A stretch of 64,000 nt of DNA from Streptomyces sp. NBC_01463 (lineage in GTDB: Bacteria > Actinomycetota > Actinomycetes > Streptomycetales > Streptomycetaceae). The DNA lies in contig CP109468.1 in assembly GCA_036227345.1 (NCBI GenBank), positions 5,952,001 through 6,016,000 on the forward strand, given 5' to 3'. Position 1 is the stretch's first letter. Every line of letters starts with the position of its first letter. The notes below the pieces were generated by a model. It ran no database searches. It saw only the letters and a list, made by a program, of their open reading frames with translations, and was not told the DNA's origin. Both the position numbers and the translations under genes were made by a program. Below are positions 27,641 to 37,001 of the stretch, one piece after another.

Positions 27641-29806
27641 GTGAGCAACATCCCCGAGACGGGCCGGACCCAGCGGGTCCAGATCCGCCTCATCGTCATC
27701 CAGGTCCTCGTCTTCTCCCTGCTGCTCACCCTCGGCGGCCGCCTCTGGTACCTCCAGATCCGCAACGGCCAGGAGTACTCGGACGAGGCGAAGAACAACC
27801 ACGTCCAGCAGGTCGTCCAGCCCGCCGCCCGCGGCTCCATCCTCGACGCGCGCGGTGTGCCGCTCGCCGACAACGAGACCCGCCTCGTCGTCTCCGCCAG
27901 CCGCACCGAGCTGCTGAAGATGGACGACGACGGCCAGGCCGTCCTGACCCGGCTCGCCGAAGTCCTCGACATGAAGCCGAAGGACGTCATCGACAAGGTC
28001 CGGCTCTGCGACGCGAAGACCCCGCAGCCCTGCTGGAACGGCTCGCCCTACCAGCCGATCCCCGTCACCGACGAGGCCACCACCCAGCAGGCCCTCCAGA
28101 TCCGTGAGCGCGCCGAGGACTTCCCCGGCATCACCGCCGAGCCCACCGCCGTCCGCCGCTACGCCGCGCCCGGCAAGGCGAACACCGCCCAGGTCCTCGG
28201 CTACCTCTCGCCCGTCACGGACGACGAGATCACCAAGGCCCAGGACAGCGACTCGCCCTACCTGCGCTCCGACCAGGTCGGCCGCTCCGGCCTGGAGCGC
28301 ACGTACGACAAGGAACTGCGCGGCAAGGCGGGCGTCACCCGCTACGAGGTCGACAACCTCGGCCGGGTCATCGGCCAGGCCAAGAACGACAAGGCCGAGG
28401 CCGGCGCGAGCGTCGTCACCTCCATCGACGCCCGGGTGCAGGCCGTCGCCGAGTACGAGCTCAACCAGGCCATGAAGACGGCCCGCAAGGAGTTCGACAC
28501 CAACACCGGTACGAACTACAAGGCCGACTCCGGCGCCGTCGTCGTCATGGAGGCCAAGACCGGCCGGGTCGTCTCCATGGCCTCGCTGCCCAGCTACGAC
28601 CCGAACGCCTGGGTCGGCGGCATCTCCGGCAAGGACTACGCGAAGCTGACGGGCAAGAACTCCAACTTCCCGCTGCTGAACCGGGCCATCCAGGGCCAGG
28701 CCGCCCCCGGCTCCATCTTCAAGGTCATCTCCTCGACCGCCGCGGTCAACGCCGGATACCCCTTCGACGGCAACTACCCCTGCCCCAGCTCGTACTCCAT
28801 CGGCGGCCAGACCTTCAAGAACTTCGAGTCCCAGGGCTACGGCAACATCACCATCGGCCGCGCCCTGGAGGTCTCCTGCGACACCGTGTACTACGGCATC
28901 GCGCACAAGGAGTGGCAGAAGGACGGCGGCAACAGCCCCAAGAAGAAGCCCAACGACTGGTTCTACAAGACCGCCCACCAGTTCGGTCTCGGCAAGGAGA
29001 CCGGCATCGACCTCCCCAACGAGGTCAGCGGCCGGGTCCCGGACCGTGAGTGGAAGAAGAACTTCGCCAAGGCCAACCACGACGCCTGGTGCAAGCAGGG
29101 CAAGAAGGGCGGCACGTACGTCGAGCAGATCGCGTACGAGAACTGCCTCGAAGGCGACAAGATGCGCGCCGGTGACTCCGTCAACTACTCGATCGGCCAG
29201 GGCGACACCCTCGTCACCCCGATCCAGATGGCGACCATCTACGCGGCCATCTCCAACGGCGGCACGCTCTACGACCCCACCGTCGGCAAGGCGATCGTCA
29301 GCGGCGACGGCAGGACGGTCGAGGAGATCGAGCCGAAGTCGCACGGCAAGCTGCCCTTCACCAAGAAGACGCGCAACGAAATAGACGAAGCCCTCGCGGG
29401 TGTCGCGACCCGCGGCTCCGCCGCCTGGCGATTCGGCGGCTGGCCGCAGGACAAGATCCCGATGCACGCCAAGACGGGCACGGCCGAGGTCTACGGCAAG
29501 CAGACGACCTCCTGGTTCGCCACGTACACCAAGGACTACTCGATCGTCATGACGATCTCCCAGGGCGGTACGGGTTCCGGAGCGTCCGGGCCCGCCGTCC
29601 GCAACATCTACAACGCGCTCTACGGCCTCGACGCCTCGGGCAAGCAGGACCTCAAGAAGGCCCTGCTGCCGGCGCCGCAGAAGTCCCTGCCGAAGATCCA
29701 GACGGACGGCACCATCGACGCCCCGAAGGTCAAGCCCTACGACCCCGAGTCGCAGAAGCCGCCGGGCGAGCAGACGCTGGCAGCGGTGCTGGGGAGGCGT
29801 GACTGA
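27641..29806 (+). CDS. mrdA: class B penicillin-binding protein 2 (transpeptidase)
   Basis: Periplasmic peptidoglycan transpeptidase of the elongation/spore-wall complex. 721 residues: cytoplasmic tail, one transmembrane anchor (about 17-37), PBP dimerisation domain, then the transpeptidase domain with catalytic P-G-S-I-F-K (SxxK, about residue 350), S-V-N (about 515) and K-T-G-T-A-E (about 611). GTG at 27641 is chosen over the longer open frame because the anchor and family similarity begin there. The stop (TGA 29804-29806) shares one base with the rodA ATG, so the two are translationally coupled, as usual for PBP2-RodA pairs. Confidence 0.96.
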   Translation: MSNIPETGRTQRVQIRLIVIQVLVFSLLLTLGGRLWYLQIRNGQEYSDEAKNNHVQQVVQPAARGSILDARGVPLADNETRLVVSASRTELLKMDDDGQAVLTRLAEVLDMKPKDVIDKVRLCDAKTPQPCWNGSPYQPIPVTDEATTQQALQIRERAEDFPGITAEPTAVRRYAAPGKANTAQVLGYLSPVTDDEITKAQDSDSPYLRSDQVGRSGLERTYDKELRGKAGVTRYEVDNLGRVIGQAKNDKAEAGASVVTSIDARVQAVAEYELNQAMKTARKEFDTNTGTNYKADSGAVVVMEAKTGRVVSMASLPSYDPNAWVGGISGKDYAKLTGKNSNFPLLNRAIQGQAAPGSIFKVISSTAAVNAGYPFDGNYPCPSSYSIGGQTFKNFESQGYGNITIGRALEVSCDTVYYGIAHKEWQKDGGNSPKKKPNDWFYKTAHQFGLGKETGIDLPNEVSGRVPDREWKKNFAKANHDAWCKQGKKGGTYVEQIAYENCLEGDKMRAGDSVNYSIGQGDTLVTPIQMATIYAAISNGGTLYDPTVGKAIVSGDGRTVEEIEPKSHGKLPFTKKTRNEIDEALAGVATRGSAAWRFGGWPQDKIPMHAKTGTAEVYGKQTTSWFATYTKDYSIVMTISQGGTGSGASGPAVRNIYNALYGLDASGKQDLKKALLPAPQKSLPKIQTDGTIDAPKVKPYDPESQKPPGEQTLAAVLGRRD

Positions 29807-30996
29807 TGGCCGGTTTCTCCGTCCAGCGCTACGCCCCCGACCGCGGGGCCTGGGGCAGGCTCACCGCCCGTGACTCCGTCGTGCGCCGCCTCGACTGGCC
29901 GCTCCTCGGCTCGGCCGTCGCGCTCTCGTTCATCGGCTCGCTGCTCGTCTACTCGGCGACCCGGGGACGCGACTCGCTCACCCACGGCGATCCGTACTAC
30001 TTCCTCTTCCGCCACGCCCTCAACACGGGCATCGGCTTCGCCCTGATGGTCGGCACGATCTGGCTCGGCCACCGCACCCTGCGCGGCGCGGTGCCGATCC
30101 TCTACGGGCTGTCCGTCCTCCTCGTGATGGCGGTCCTCACCCCGCTGGGCGCCACCGTCAACGGCGCCCACGCCTGGATCCTGCTGCCCGGCGGCTTCTC
30201 CCTGCAGCCCTCCGAGTTCACCAAGATCACGATTATTCTCGGCATGGCGATGCTGCTCGCCGAACGCGTCGACGCGGGCGACCAGCTGCACCCCGACCAC
30301 CGCACCGTCGCCAAGGCCCTCGGCCTCGCGGCGCTCCCGATGGCCGTCGTCATGGGGATGCCGGACCTCGGCTCCGTGATGGTCATGGTCGTCATCGTGC
30401 TCGGCGTACTGCTGGCCTCCGGGGCGTCGAACCGCTGGATCTTCGGCATCCTCGGCGCGGGCGCCGCCGGAGCCGTCGCCATCTGGCAGCTCGGGCTGCT
30501 CGACGACTACCAGATCGCCCGCTTCGCGGCCTTCGCCAACCCGGCGCTCGACCCGGCCGGAGTCGGCTACAACACCAACCAGGCCCGCATCGCGATCGGC
30601 TCGGGCGGCCTCTCCGGCACCGGCCTCTTCCAGGGCACGCAGACCACCGGCCAGTTCGTCCCCGAGCAGCAGACCGACTTCGTCTTCACCGTCGCCGGTG
30701 AGGAACTGGGCTTCCTCGGCGCGGGACTGATCCTCGTCCTGCTCGGCGTCGTCCTGTGGCGTGCCTGCCGCATCGCCCGGGAGACCACCGAGCTGTACGG
30801 CACGATCGTCGCCGCCGGGATCATCGCCTGGTTCGCCTTCCAGGCCTTCGAGAACATCGGCATGACGCTCGGCATCATGCCGGTCGCCGGACTGCCCCTG
30901 CCGTTCGTCTCGTACGGAGGGTCCTCGATGTTCGCCGTCTGGGTGGCGATCGGGCTGCTGCAGTCGATCAGGGTGCAGCGGCCGATGTCGGCGTGA
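29806..30996 (+). CDS. rodA: SEDS-family peptidoglycan polymerase RodA (Sfr in S. coelicolor)
   Basis: Lipid-II glycosyltransferase working with PBP2. 396 residues and ten transmembrane helices. SEDS signatures: G-A-H-A-W-I-L-L-P-G-G-F-S-L-Q-P-S-E-F-x-K near residue 120-140, P-E-Q-Q-T-D-F-V-F-T-V-x-G-E-E (catalytic Asp loop) and P-L-P-F-V-S-Y-G-G-S-S near the end. The ATG overlaps the PBP2 stop by one base. Last gene of the mre wall operon; no strong terminator was seen in the 51 bases before the next start. Confidence 0.96.
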   Translation: MAGFSVQRYAPDRGAWGRLTARDSVVRRLDWPLLGSAVALSFIGSLLVYSATRGRDSLTHGDPYYFLFRHALNTGIGFALMVGTIWLGHRTLRGAVPILYGLSVLLVMAVLTPLGATVNGAHAWILLPGGFSLQPSEFTKITIILGMAMLLAERVDAGDQLHPDHRTVAKALGLAALPMAVVMGMPDLGSVMVMVVIVLGVLLASGASNRWIFGILGAGAAGAVAIWQLGLLDDYQIARFAAFANPALDPAGVGYNTNQARIAIGSGGLSGTGLFQGTQTTGQFVPEQQTDFVFTVAGEELGFLGAGLILVLLGVVLWRACRIARETTELYGTIVAAGIIAWFAFQAFENIGMTLGIMPVAGLPLPFVSYGGSSMFAVWVAIGLLQSIRVQRPMSA

Positions 30997-31035
30997 GCCG
31001 TGGCAGGCCCACTGCCCATGCGCGGACATCACGTC

Positions 31036-31041
31036 TAGATT
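31036..31041 (+). promoter_or_regulatory. -10 box TAGATT for a leaderless CYTH-CHAD transcript
   Basis: TAGATT ends 6 bases before the ATG at 31048, so the transcript would start at or next to the start codon; no Shine-Dalgarno is present. Confidence 0.55.
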
Positions 31042-31047
31042 CGATTC

Positions 31048-32559
31048 ATGGCGGACTCGAAGCGTGAGATCGAGCGTAAGTACGAAGCCACCGGCACCAC
31101 CCGGCTGCCCGACCTCGGCCGGGTGGCCGGGGTCGCGGCCGTCGAACACCGGGGCGTCATGGAACTCGACGCCGTCTACTACGACACCGAGGACTTCCGG
31201 CTCGCGGCCGGCTCCCTGACCCTGCGCCGCCGCACCGGCGGGGACGACGCCGGGTGGCATCTGAAGCTCCCGGTGGCCTCCGGCATCCGCGACGAGATCG
31301 GCGCCCCGCTCTCCGACACCCTGCCGCCCGCCCTCGCCGCGCTGATCCGCTCCCGGGTCAGGGACGCCGCCGTCGTCCCCGTCGTACGGCTCCGCTCCGC
31401 CCGCGACGTCCACCTGCTCAGCGGGGCGGACGGGGTGCCCCTGGCCGAACTGAGCGTGGACGAGGTGCGGGCCGAGCGGCTGCACGGCGGCCGCCGCAGC
31501 ACCGCCTGGACCGAGATCGAGGTCGAGCTCGCCGACGACGGGGACCCGGCCTTCCTCGACGCCGTCGAGAAGCGGCTGCGCAAGGCCGGGATACGGCCCT
31601 CCGCGTCCCCCTCCAAACTCTCCCGTGCCCTCGCGGAGACCGCGCCGAAGAAGGAGCGGCGGCGCGAGCCCGTCGCGCCCCCGGGCACCGCGGGGGACCA
31701 CGTGCTCGCCTACGTACGCCGTCAGGTCACCGCGATCGTCGCCCTCGACCCGGCCGTCCGCCGGGGGCTGCCCGACTCCGTGCACCGCATGCGGGTCGCC
31801 ACCCGGCGGCTGCGCAGCGCTCTGCGGACGTACCGCAAGGTCCTCGACCGGAGCGTCACCGGACCCGTCGGCGATGAACTGAAGTGGCTCGCGGGGGAGC
31901 TCGGTGTCGACCGTGACCAGGAGGTCCTCGACGCGCGGCTGCTCGCCCGGCTCGACGCGCTGCCGCGCACCCTGGTCCTCGGCCCGGTCCGTGCGCGGCT
32001 GAAGGTGTGGTCGGTGGCCAGGCGCAGCGGCTCCCGCCGGCGGACCGTCGCCGTGCTCGACGGCGCCCGCTACCTGGCGCTGCTGCACGCCCTGGACACG
32101 CTCCTCGCCGACCCGCCCCTGCTGCCGGCCGCCGCCGCCGCCCCGCCGGGCAAGGTGCTCGCCCGGGCCGTGCACAAGGACCACCGGCGCCTGGCCGCCC
32201 GCATCGGCCGGGCAGCCGCCCTTCCGCCGGGACCGGACCGCGACCTCGCCCTGCACGACGCGCGCAAGGCGGCGAAGCGCGCGCGGTACGCGGCGGAGGC
32301 GGCCCGTCCCGCACTCGGGAAACCTGCCCGCAAGTCCGCCAAGCGGCTGAAGGCCGTCCAGAGCGTGCTCGGCGACCACCAGGACAGCGTGGTCGCCCGG
32401 GACGCCCTGCGCGTCCTCGCCGTCCAGGCGCACGCGGCGGGGGAGGCCTCGTTCACCTGGGGACTGCTGTACGGACGGGAGGAGGCGACGGCCCGGGCGC
32501 GCGAGCGGGAACTGCCCGGCGTGTGGGCCAAGGCCTCCCGGGCGGAGATCCGGCCGTAG
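31048..32559 (+). CDS. CYTH and CHAD domain protein
   Basis: 503 residues. The N-terminal CYTH domain (about 5-200) begins with E-I-E-R-K-Y-E, the ExExK metal/triphosphate signature, and holds the basic tunnel residues expected of triphosphate-tunnel enzymes (inorganic tri/polyphosphatases or adenylate cyclase type). The C-terminal CHAD domain (about 220-490) is all-helical with many conserved His/Arg (V-H-R-M-R-V-A-T-R-R-L-R) and binds polyphosphate in characterised members. A polyphosphate-related role is therefore likely but not shown. It sits between rodA and the radical SAM gene. Confidence 0.93.
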   Translation: MADSKREIERKYEATGTTRLPDLGRVAGVAAVEHRGVMELDAVYYDTEDFRLAAGSLTLRRRTGGDDAGWHLKLPVASGIRDEIGAPLSDTLPPALAALIRSRVRDAAVVPVVRLRSARDVHLLSGADGVPLAELSVDEVRAERLHGGRRSTAWTEIEVELADDGDPAFLDAVEKRLRKAGIRPSASPSKLSRALAETAPKKERRREPVAPPGTAGDHVLAYVRRQVTAIVALDPAVRRGLPDSVHRMRVATRRLRSALRTYRKVLDRSVTGPVGDELKWLAGELGVDRDQEVLDARLLARLDALPRTLVLGPVRARLKVWSVARRSGSRRRTVAVLDGARYLALLHALDTLLADPPLLPAAAAAPPGKVLARAVHKDHRRLAARIGRAAALPPGPDRDLALHDARKAAKRARYAAEAARPALGKPARKSAKRLKAVQSVLGDHQDSVVARDALRVLAVQAHAAGEASFTWGLLYGREEATARARERELPGVWAKASRAEIRP

Positions 32560-32645
32560 TTCCGGGCGTGGATCCGTGCGGCGCCGGGAGGCTGAGCAGC
32601 GCGGTACGCTGGATGGTCACCCCTGCCAGCTCTCGAAAGTTCGCG

Positions 32646-34571
<1,926 letters not shown>

Positions 34572-34623
34572 TTCTGCCGGTGACATGACACCGTCCGGCT
34601 CCGGCCGGGTGACAGCTCGATGA

Positions 34624-34660
34624 CGAAGGCCCGTCCGGGAAACCCCCGGACGGGCCTTCG
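34624..34660 (+). terminator. terminator after the radical SAM gene
   Basis: CGAAGGCCCGTCCGGG (34624-34639) pairs perfectly with 34645-34660 over AAACC. It ends only 4 bases before the ATG at 34665, so the next gene needs a transcript that reads through it or a later start. Confidence 0.88.
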
Positions 34661-34664
34661 CGTC

Positions 34665-35864
34665 ATGAGGTGCATGGAATACGGAAAGCATCAGGCGCCC
34701 GTGCACTACGAGGGCGGTGACGGCTGTCTGACCACGCTCGTCAGGATTCCGGTGAGGATCGTCGTCCTCGTCCTCGTCCTGCCGGTGCGGATGGTGTGGG
34801 ACGCCCTGGCCGCGGGCGCCCGTGCCGCCGACCGCATCCTGCTGCGCCCGCTGGGGCGTGCGCTGGCGTGGCTCTTCGAGGTGCTGGTGGCGGTGCCGGC
34901 CCGGTGGCTGTGGCGGTCGGTGCTGACCCCGCTCGGGCACGGGCTGCGATGGCTGGCCGCCGCGGTGTTCGTGTGGCCGTGGGTGGCGCTGTGGCGGTAT
35001 GTCGCGGTGCCCGTCTGGCGGTACGGGATCGTGGTGCCGCTGGAGTGGCTGTACGCACGGGTCCTCACCCCGGCCGGGCACGGGCTGAGGTGGGTCTGGC
35101 GGGCGCTGCTGCTCCCGGCCGGACGCGGCGTCGCCAAGGCGCTCGGGTGGCTGTTCACCGTCGTCCTCGTCATGCCGGTGGTCCTCCTGTGGCGGTACGT
35201 CCTGAAGCCCCTGGGGCTGGCCGCCGGCTGGCTGGCGGAGCACCTGGTCGTGCTGCCGCTGGCGTGGACGTACCGGGAACTGCTCACCCCGCTGGGCCAC
35301 GGCATCGCCTGGTCCCTCGACCTGCTGGCCCGAGGCATCGGGGCCGGCTGCCGGGGCCTGTGGGCCGCCCTCCGGTGGCTGCTCACCGTGCTGCTCGTCA
35401 CTCCGGTGGTCTGGGTGTACCGGCGGATCATCACCCCCGTCTGCCGGGAGATCGCCGCCGCGGTCGGCGTCGCCTGGCGCGTCGCCGGATACATCTCACG
35501 GGTCGTCGGGCGGGCGCTGGCCTGGCTGGCGTGGCACCTGGTCGGGGCGCCGGTGAGCTGGGTCTATCGCAACGTATGCACCCCGGTCGGGCATTTCCTG
35601 CGCGATGACGTTCTGGCCCCGGCCGGACGGGCCGCCCGCGCGGTGGGCCGGACGGTGCGGCAGGCACTCGACGCGGCACGTGAAACCGTCCGCCAGGCCC
35701 GGCGGGACGCCTGGCGGGCACTGGTCGGCGGGCCGCGGGAAGTCGAGCCCCGGGAACCGGTGAGGCCTCTTGCGCGTACTCTGGGTAGTACAACGACTGT
35801 GCCCAGCGCGGCGCCCGAACCAGAGATCTCCCTGCTCAAGGAGAAATCCTTCCCGCAGGGGTGA
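34665..35864 (+). CDS. repeat-built membrane protein of unknown function
   Basis: 399 residues from ATG at 34665 (or 396 from ATG at 34674). Residues about 20-320 are almost entirely repeated amphipathic/hydrophobic units of about 25 residues. At least six carry a W-x-Y/W-R-x-x-(L/I)-T/K-P-(L/V/A)-G-H-like core, at T-P positions near 88, 135, 208, 257 and 306 and K-P near 181; spacing is 46-49 or 27. The unit is rich in Trp and Arg and could form short re-entrant or interfacial helices. The C-terminal 80 residues are soluble and charged. No family recognised. It lies between the radical SAM protein and its usual DUF2344 partner. Confidence 0.8.
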   Translation: MRCMEYGKHQAPVHYEGGDGCLTTLVRIPVRIVVLVLVLPVRMVWDALAAGARAADRILLRPLGRALAWLFEVLVAVPARWLWRSVLTPLGHGLRWLAAAVFVWPWVALWRYVAVPVWRYGIVVPLEWLYARVLTPAGHGLRWVWRALLLPAGRGVAKALGWLFTVVLVMPVVLLWRYVLKPLGLAAGWLAEHLVVLPLAWTYRELLTPLGHGIAWSLDLLARGIGAGCRGLWAALRWLLTVLLVTPVVWVYRRIITPVCREIAAAVGVAWRVAGYISRVVGRALAWLAWHLVGAPVSWVYRNVCTPVGHFLRDDVLAPAGRAARAVGRTVRQALDAARETVRQARRDAWRALVGGPREVEPREPVRPLARTLGSTTTVPSAAPEPEISLLKEKSFPQG

Positions 35865-35987
35865 GCCGGACCGGACACCCCGGGGCCACCCGTATTTCGA
35901 GGGCGGCGTGCCACCGCGTCCGCCCCGCACCGAGGAGAAGAACCACTGGGCAAGCGACAGCCCGAAGGCCCGCCGCCCGCACCGGCA

Positions 35988-36770
35988 GTGCAGCGCATCC
36001 GACTGCGCTACACCAAGCGCGGCCGCCTCCGGTTCACCAGTCATCGAGACTTCCAGCGTGCCTTCGAGCGGGCGCTGCGCCGCTCCGAGGTGCCCATGGC
36101 CTACTCGGCGGGCTTCACCCCGCACCCCAAGGTGTCGTACGCCAATGCCGCACCCACCGGCACGGGCAGCGAGGCCGAGTTCCTGGAGATCGCCCTCACC
36201 GAGGCGCGTGATCCGGACGTCCTGCGCGAGCTGCTCAACGACTCGCTGCCGGACGGCCTCGACATCACCGACGCCGTCGAGGCCCGCACCTCGGGCCTCG
36301 CCGACCGGCTGACCGCCTCCGTCTGGGAGCTGCGGCTGGACGGGGTCACCGTGGAGGAAGCCGGGAAGGCCGTCGCCGCGTTCAACGCGGCGGAGAGCGT
36401 CGAGGTCGAGCGCCGTACCAAGAACGGCATGAGGACCTTCGACGCCCGGTCCGCCGTGGTCGACCTGCAGGCCCTTGATCATCAGCCTGATAGGCCCGGG
36501 GACAAGGCCTGTGCGATACTGCGGCTGGTTGTTCGGCACGTGACACCTGCCGTACGGCCTGACGACGTCCTGTCCGGTCTCCGCGTTGTGGCCGACCTGG
36601 CGCCGCCGGTCCCCGCAGCGGTGACCAGGCTGGCGCAGGGGCTCTTCGACGAGGAGTCCGGCACGGTGACCGACCCGCTCGCGCCCGACCGCGAGGCAGC
36701 CCCGGCCGCTCTACCCACGGCCGCCGGGACCGCCGTCGCGACGGCGCCGGATGGTGCAGGTTCCGCGTAA
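35988..36770 (+). CDS. DUF2344 / TIGR03936 radical-SAM-linked protein
   Basis: 260 residues from the first standard start, GTG 35988. The hallmark opening (L-R-Y-T-K-R-G-R-L-R-F-T-S-H-R-D) and G-F-T-P-H-P-K-V-S-Y are present. The family acts with the B12-radical SAM protein encoded at 32646-34571; its role is unknown. The real start may be CTG at 35946: it is in frame, adds 14 residues (L/M-G-K-R-Q-P-E-G-P-P-P-A-P-A), and has GAGGAG exactly 8 bases upstream, while GTG 35988 has no well-placed Shine-Dalgarno. The C-terminal 60 residues are Ala/Pro-rich. It probably belongs to the same unit as the membrane protein upstream. Confidence 0.9.
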   Translation: MQRIRLRYTKRGRLRFTSHRDFQRAFERALRRSEVPMAYSAGFTPHPKVSYANAAPTGTGSEAEFLEIALTEARDPDVLRELLNDSLPDGLDITDAVEARTSGLADRLTASVWELRLDGVTVEEAGKAVAAFNAAESVEVERRTKNGMRTFDARSAVVDLQALDHQPDRPGDKACAILRLVVRHVTPAVRPDDVLSGLRVVADLAPPVPAAVTRLAQGLFDEESGTVTDPLAPDREAAPAALPTAAGTAVATAPDGAGSA

Positions 36771-37001
36771 GGCGGTCGTTGTAGCGCAGCCCTCGGACTC
36801 GGGAGCCACCTGGGCCGGGCCGCGCGCTGACCCATAAGACTTTCGCCAGGCCGTGCGCACAACGCGTACGGAACCGGCGAGCCAGACATTCAGCTCCCGT
36901 GCGGCGCCCGCGCCCCGGACGGCGGTACCGCGTACACATGCGGACCGTGCCGGACCGGAATCAGGCGCGGCGCCCGGGAGCGCGACGGGAGAACCGCCCG
37001 C

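Noticed and set aside
32007..32645. In-frame upstream extension of the radical SAM protein across the CYTH-CHAD gene
   Set aside because: It overlaps a real gene in another frame and reads as Arg/Pro/Ala low complexity; family similarity begins at 32646.
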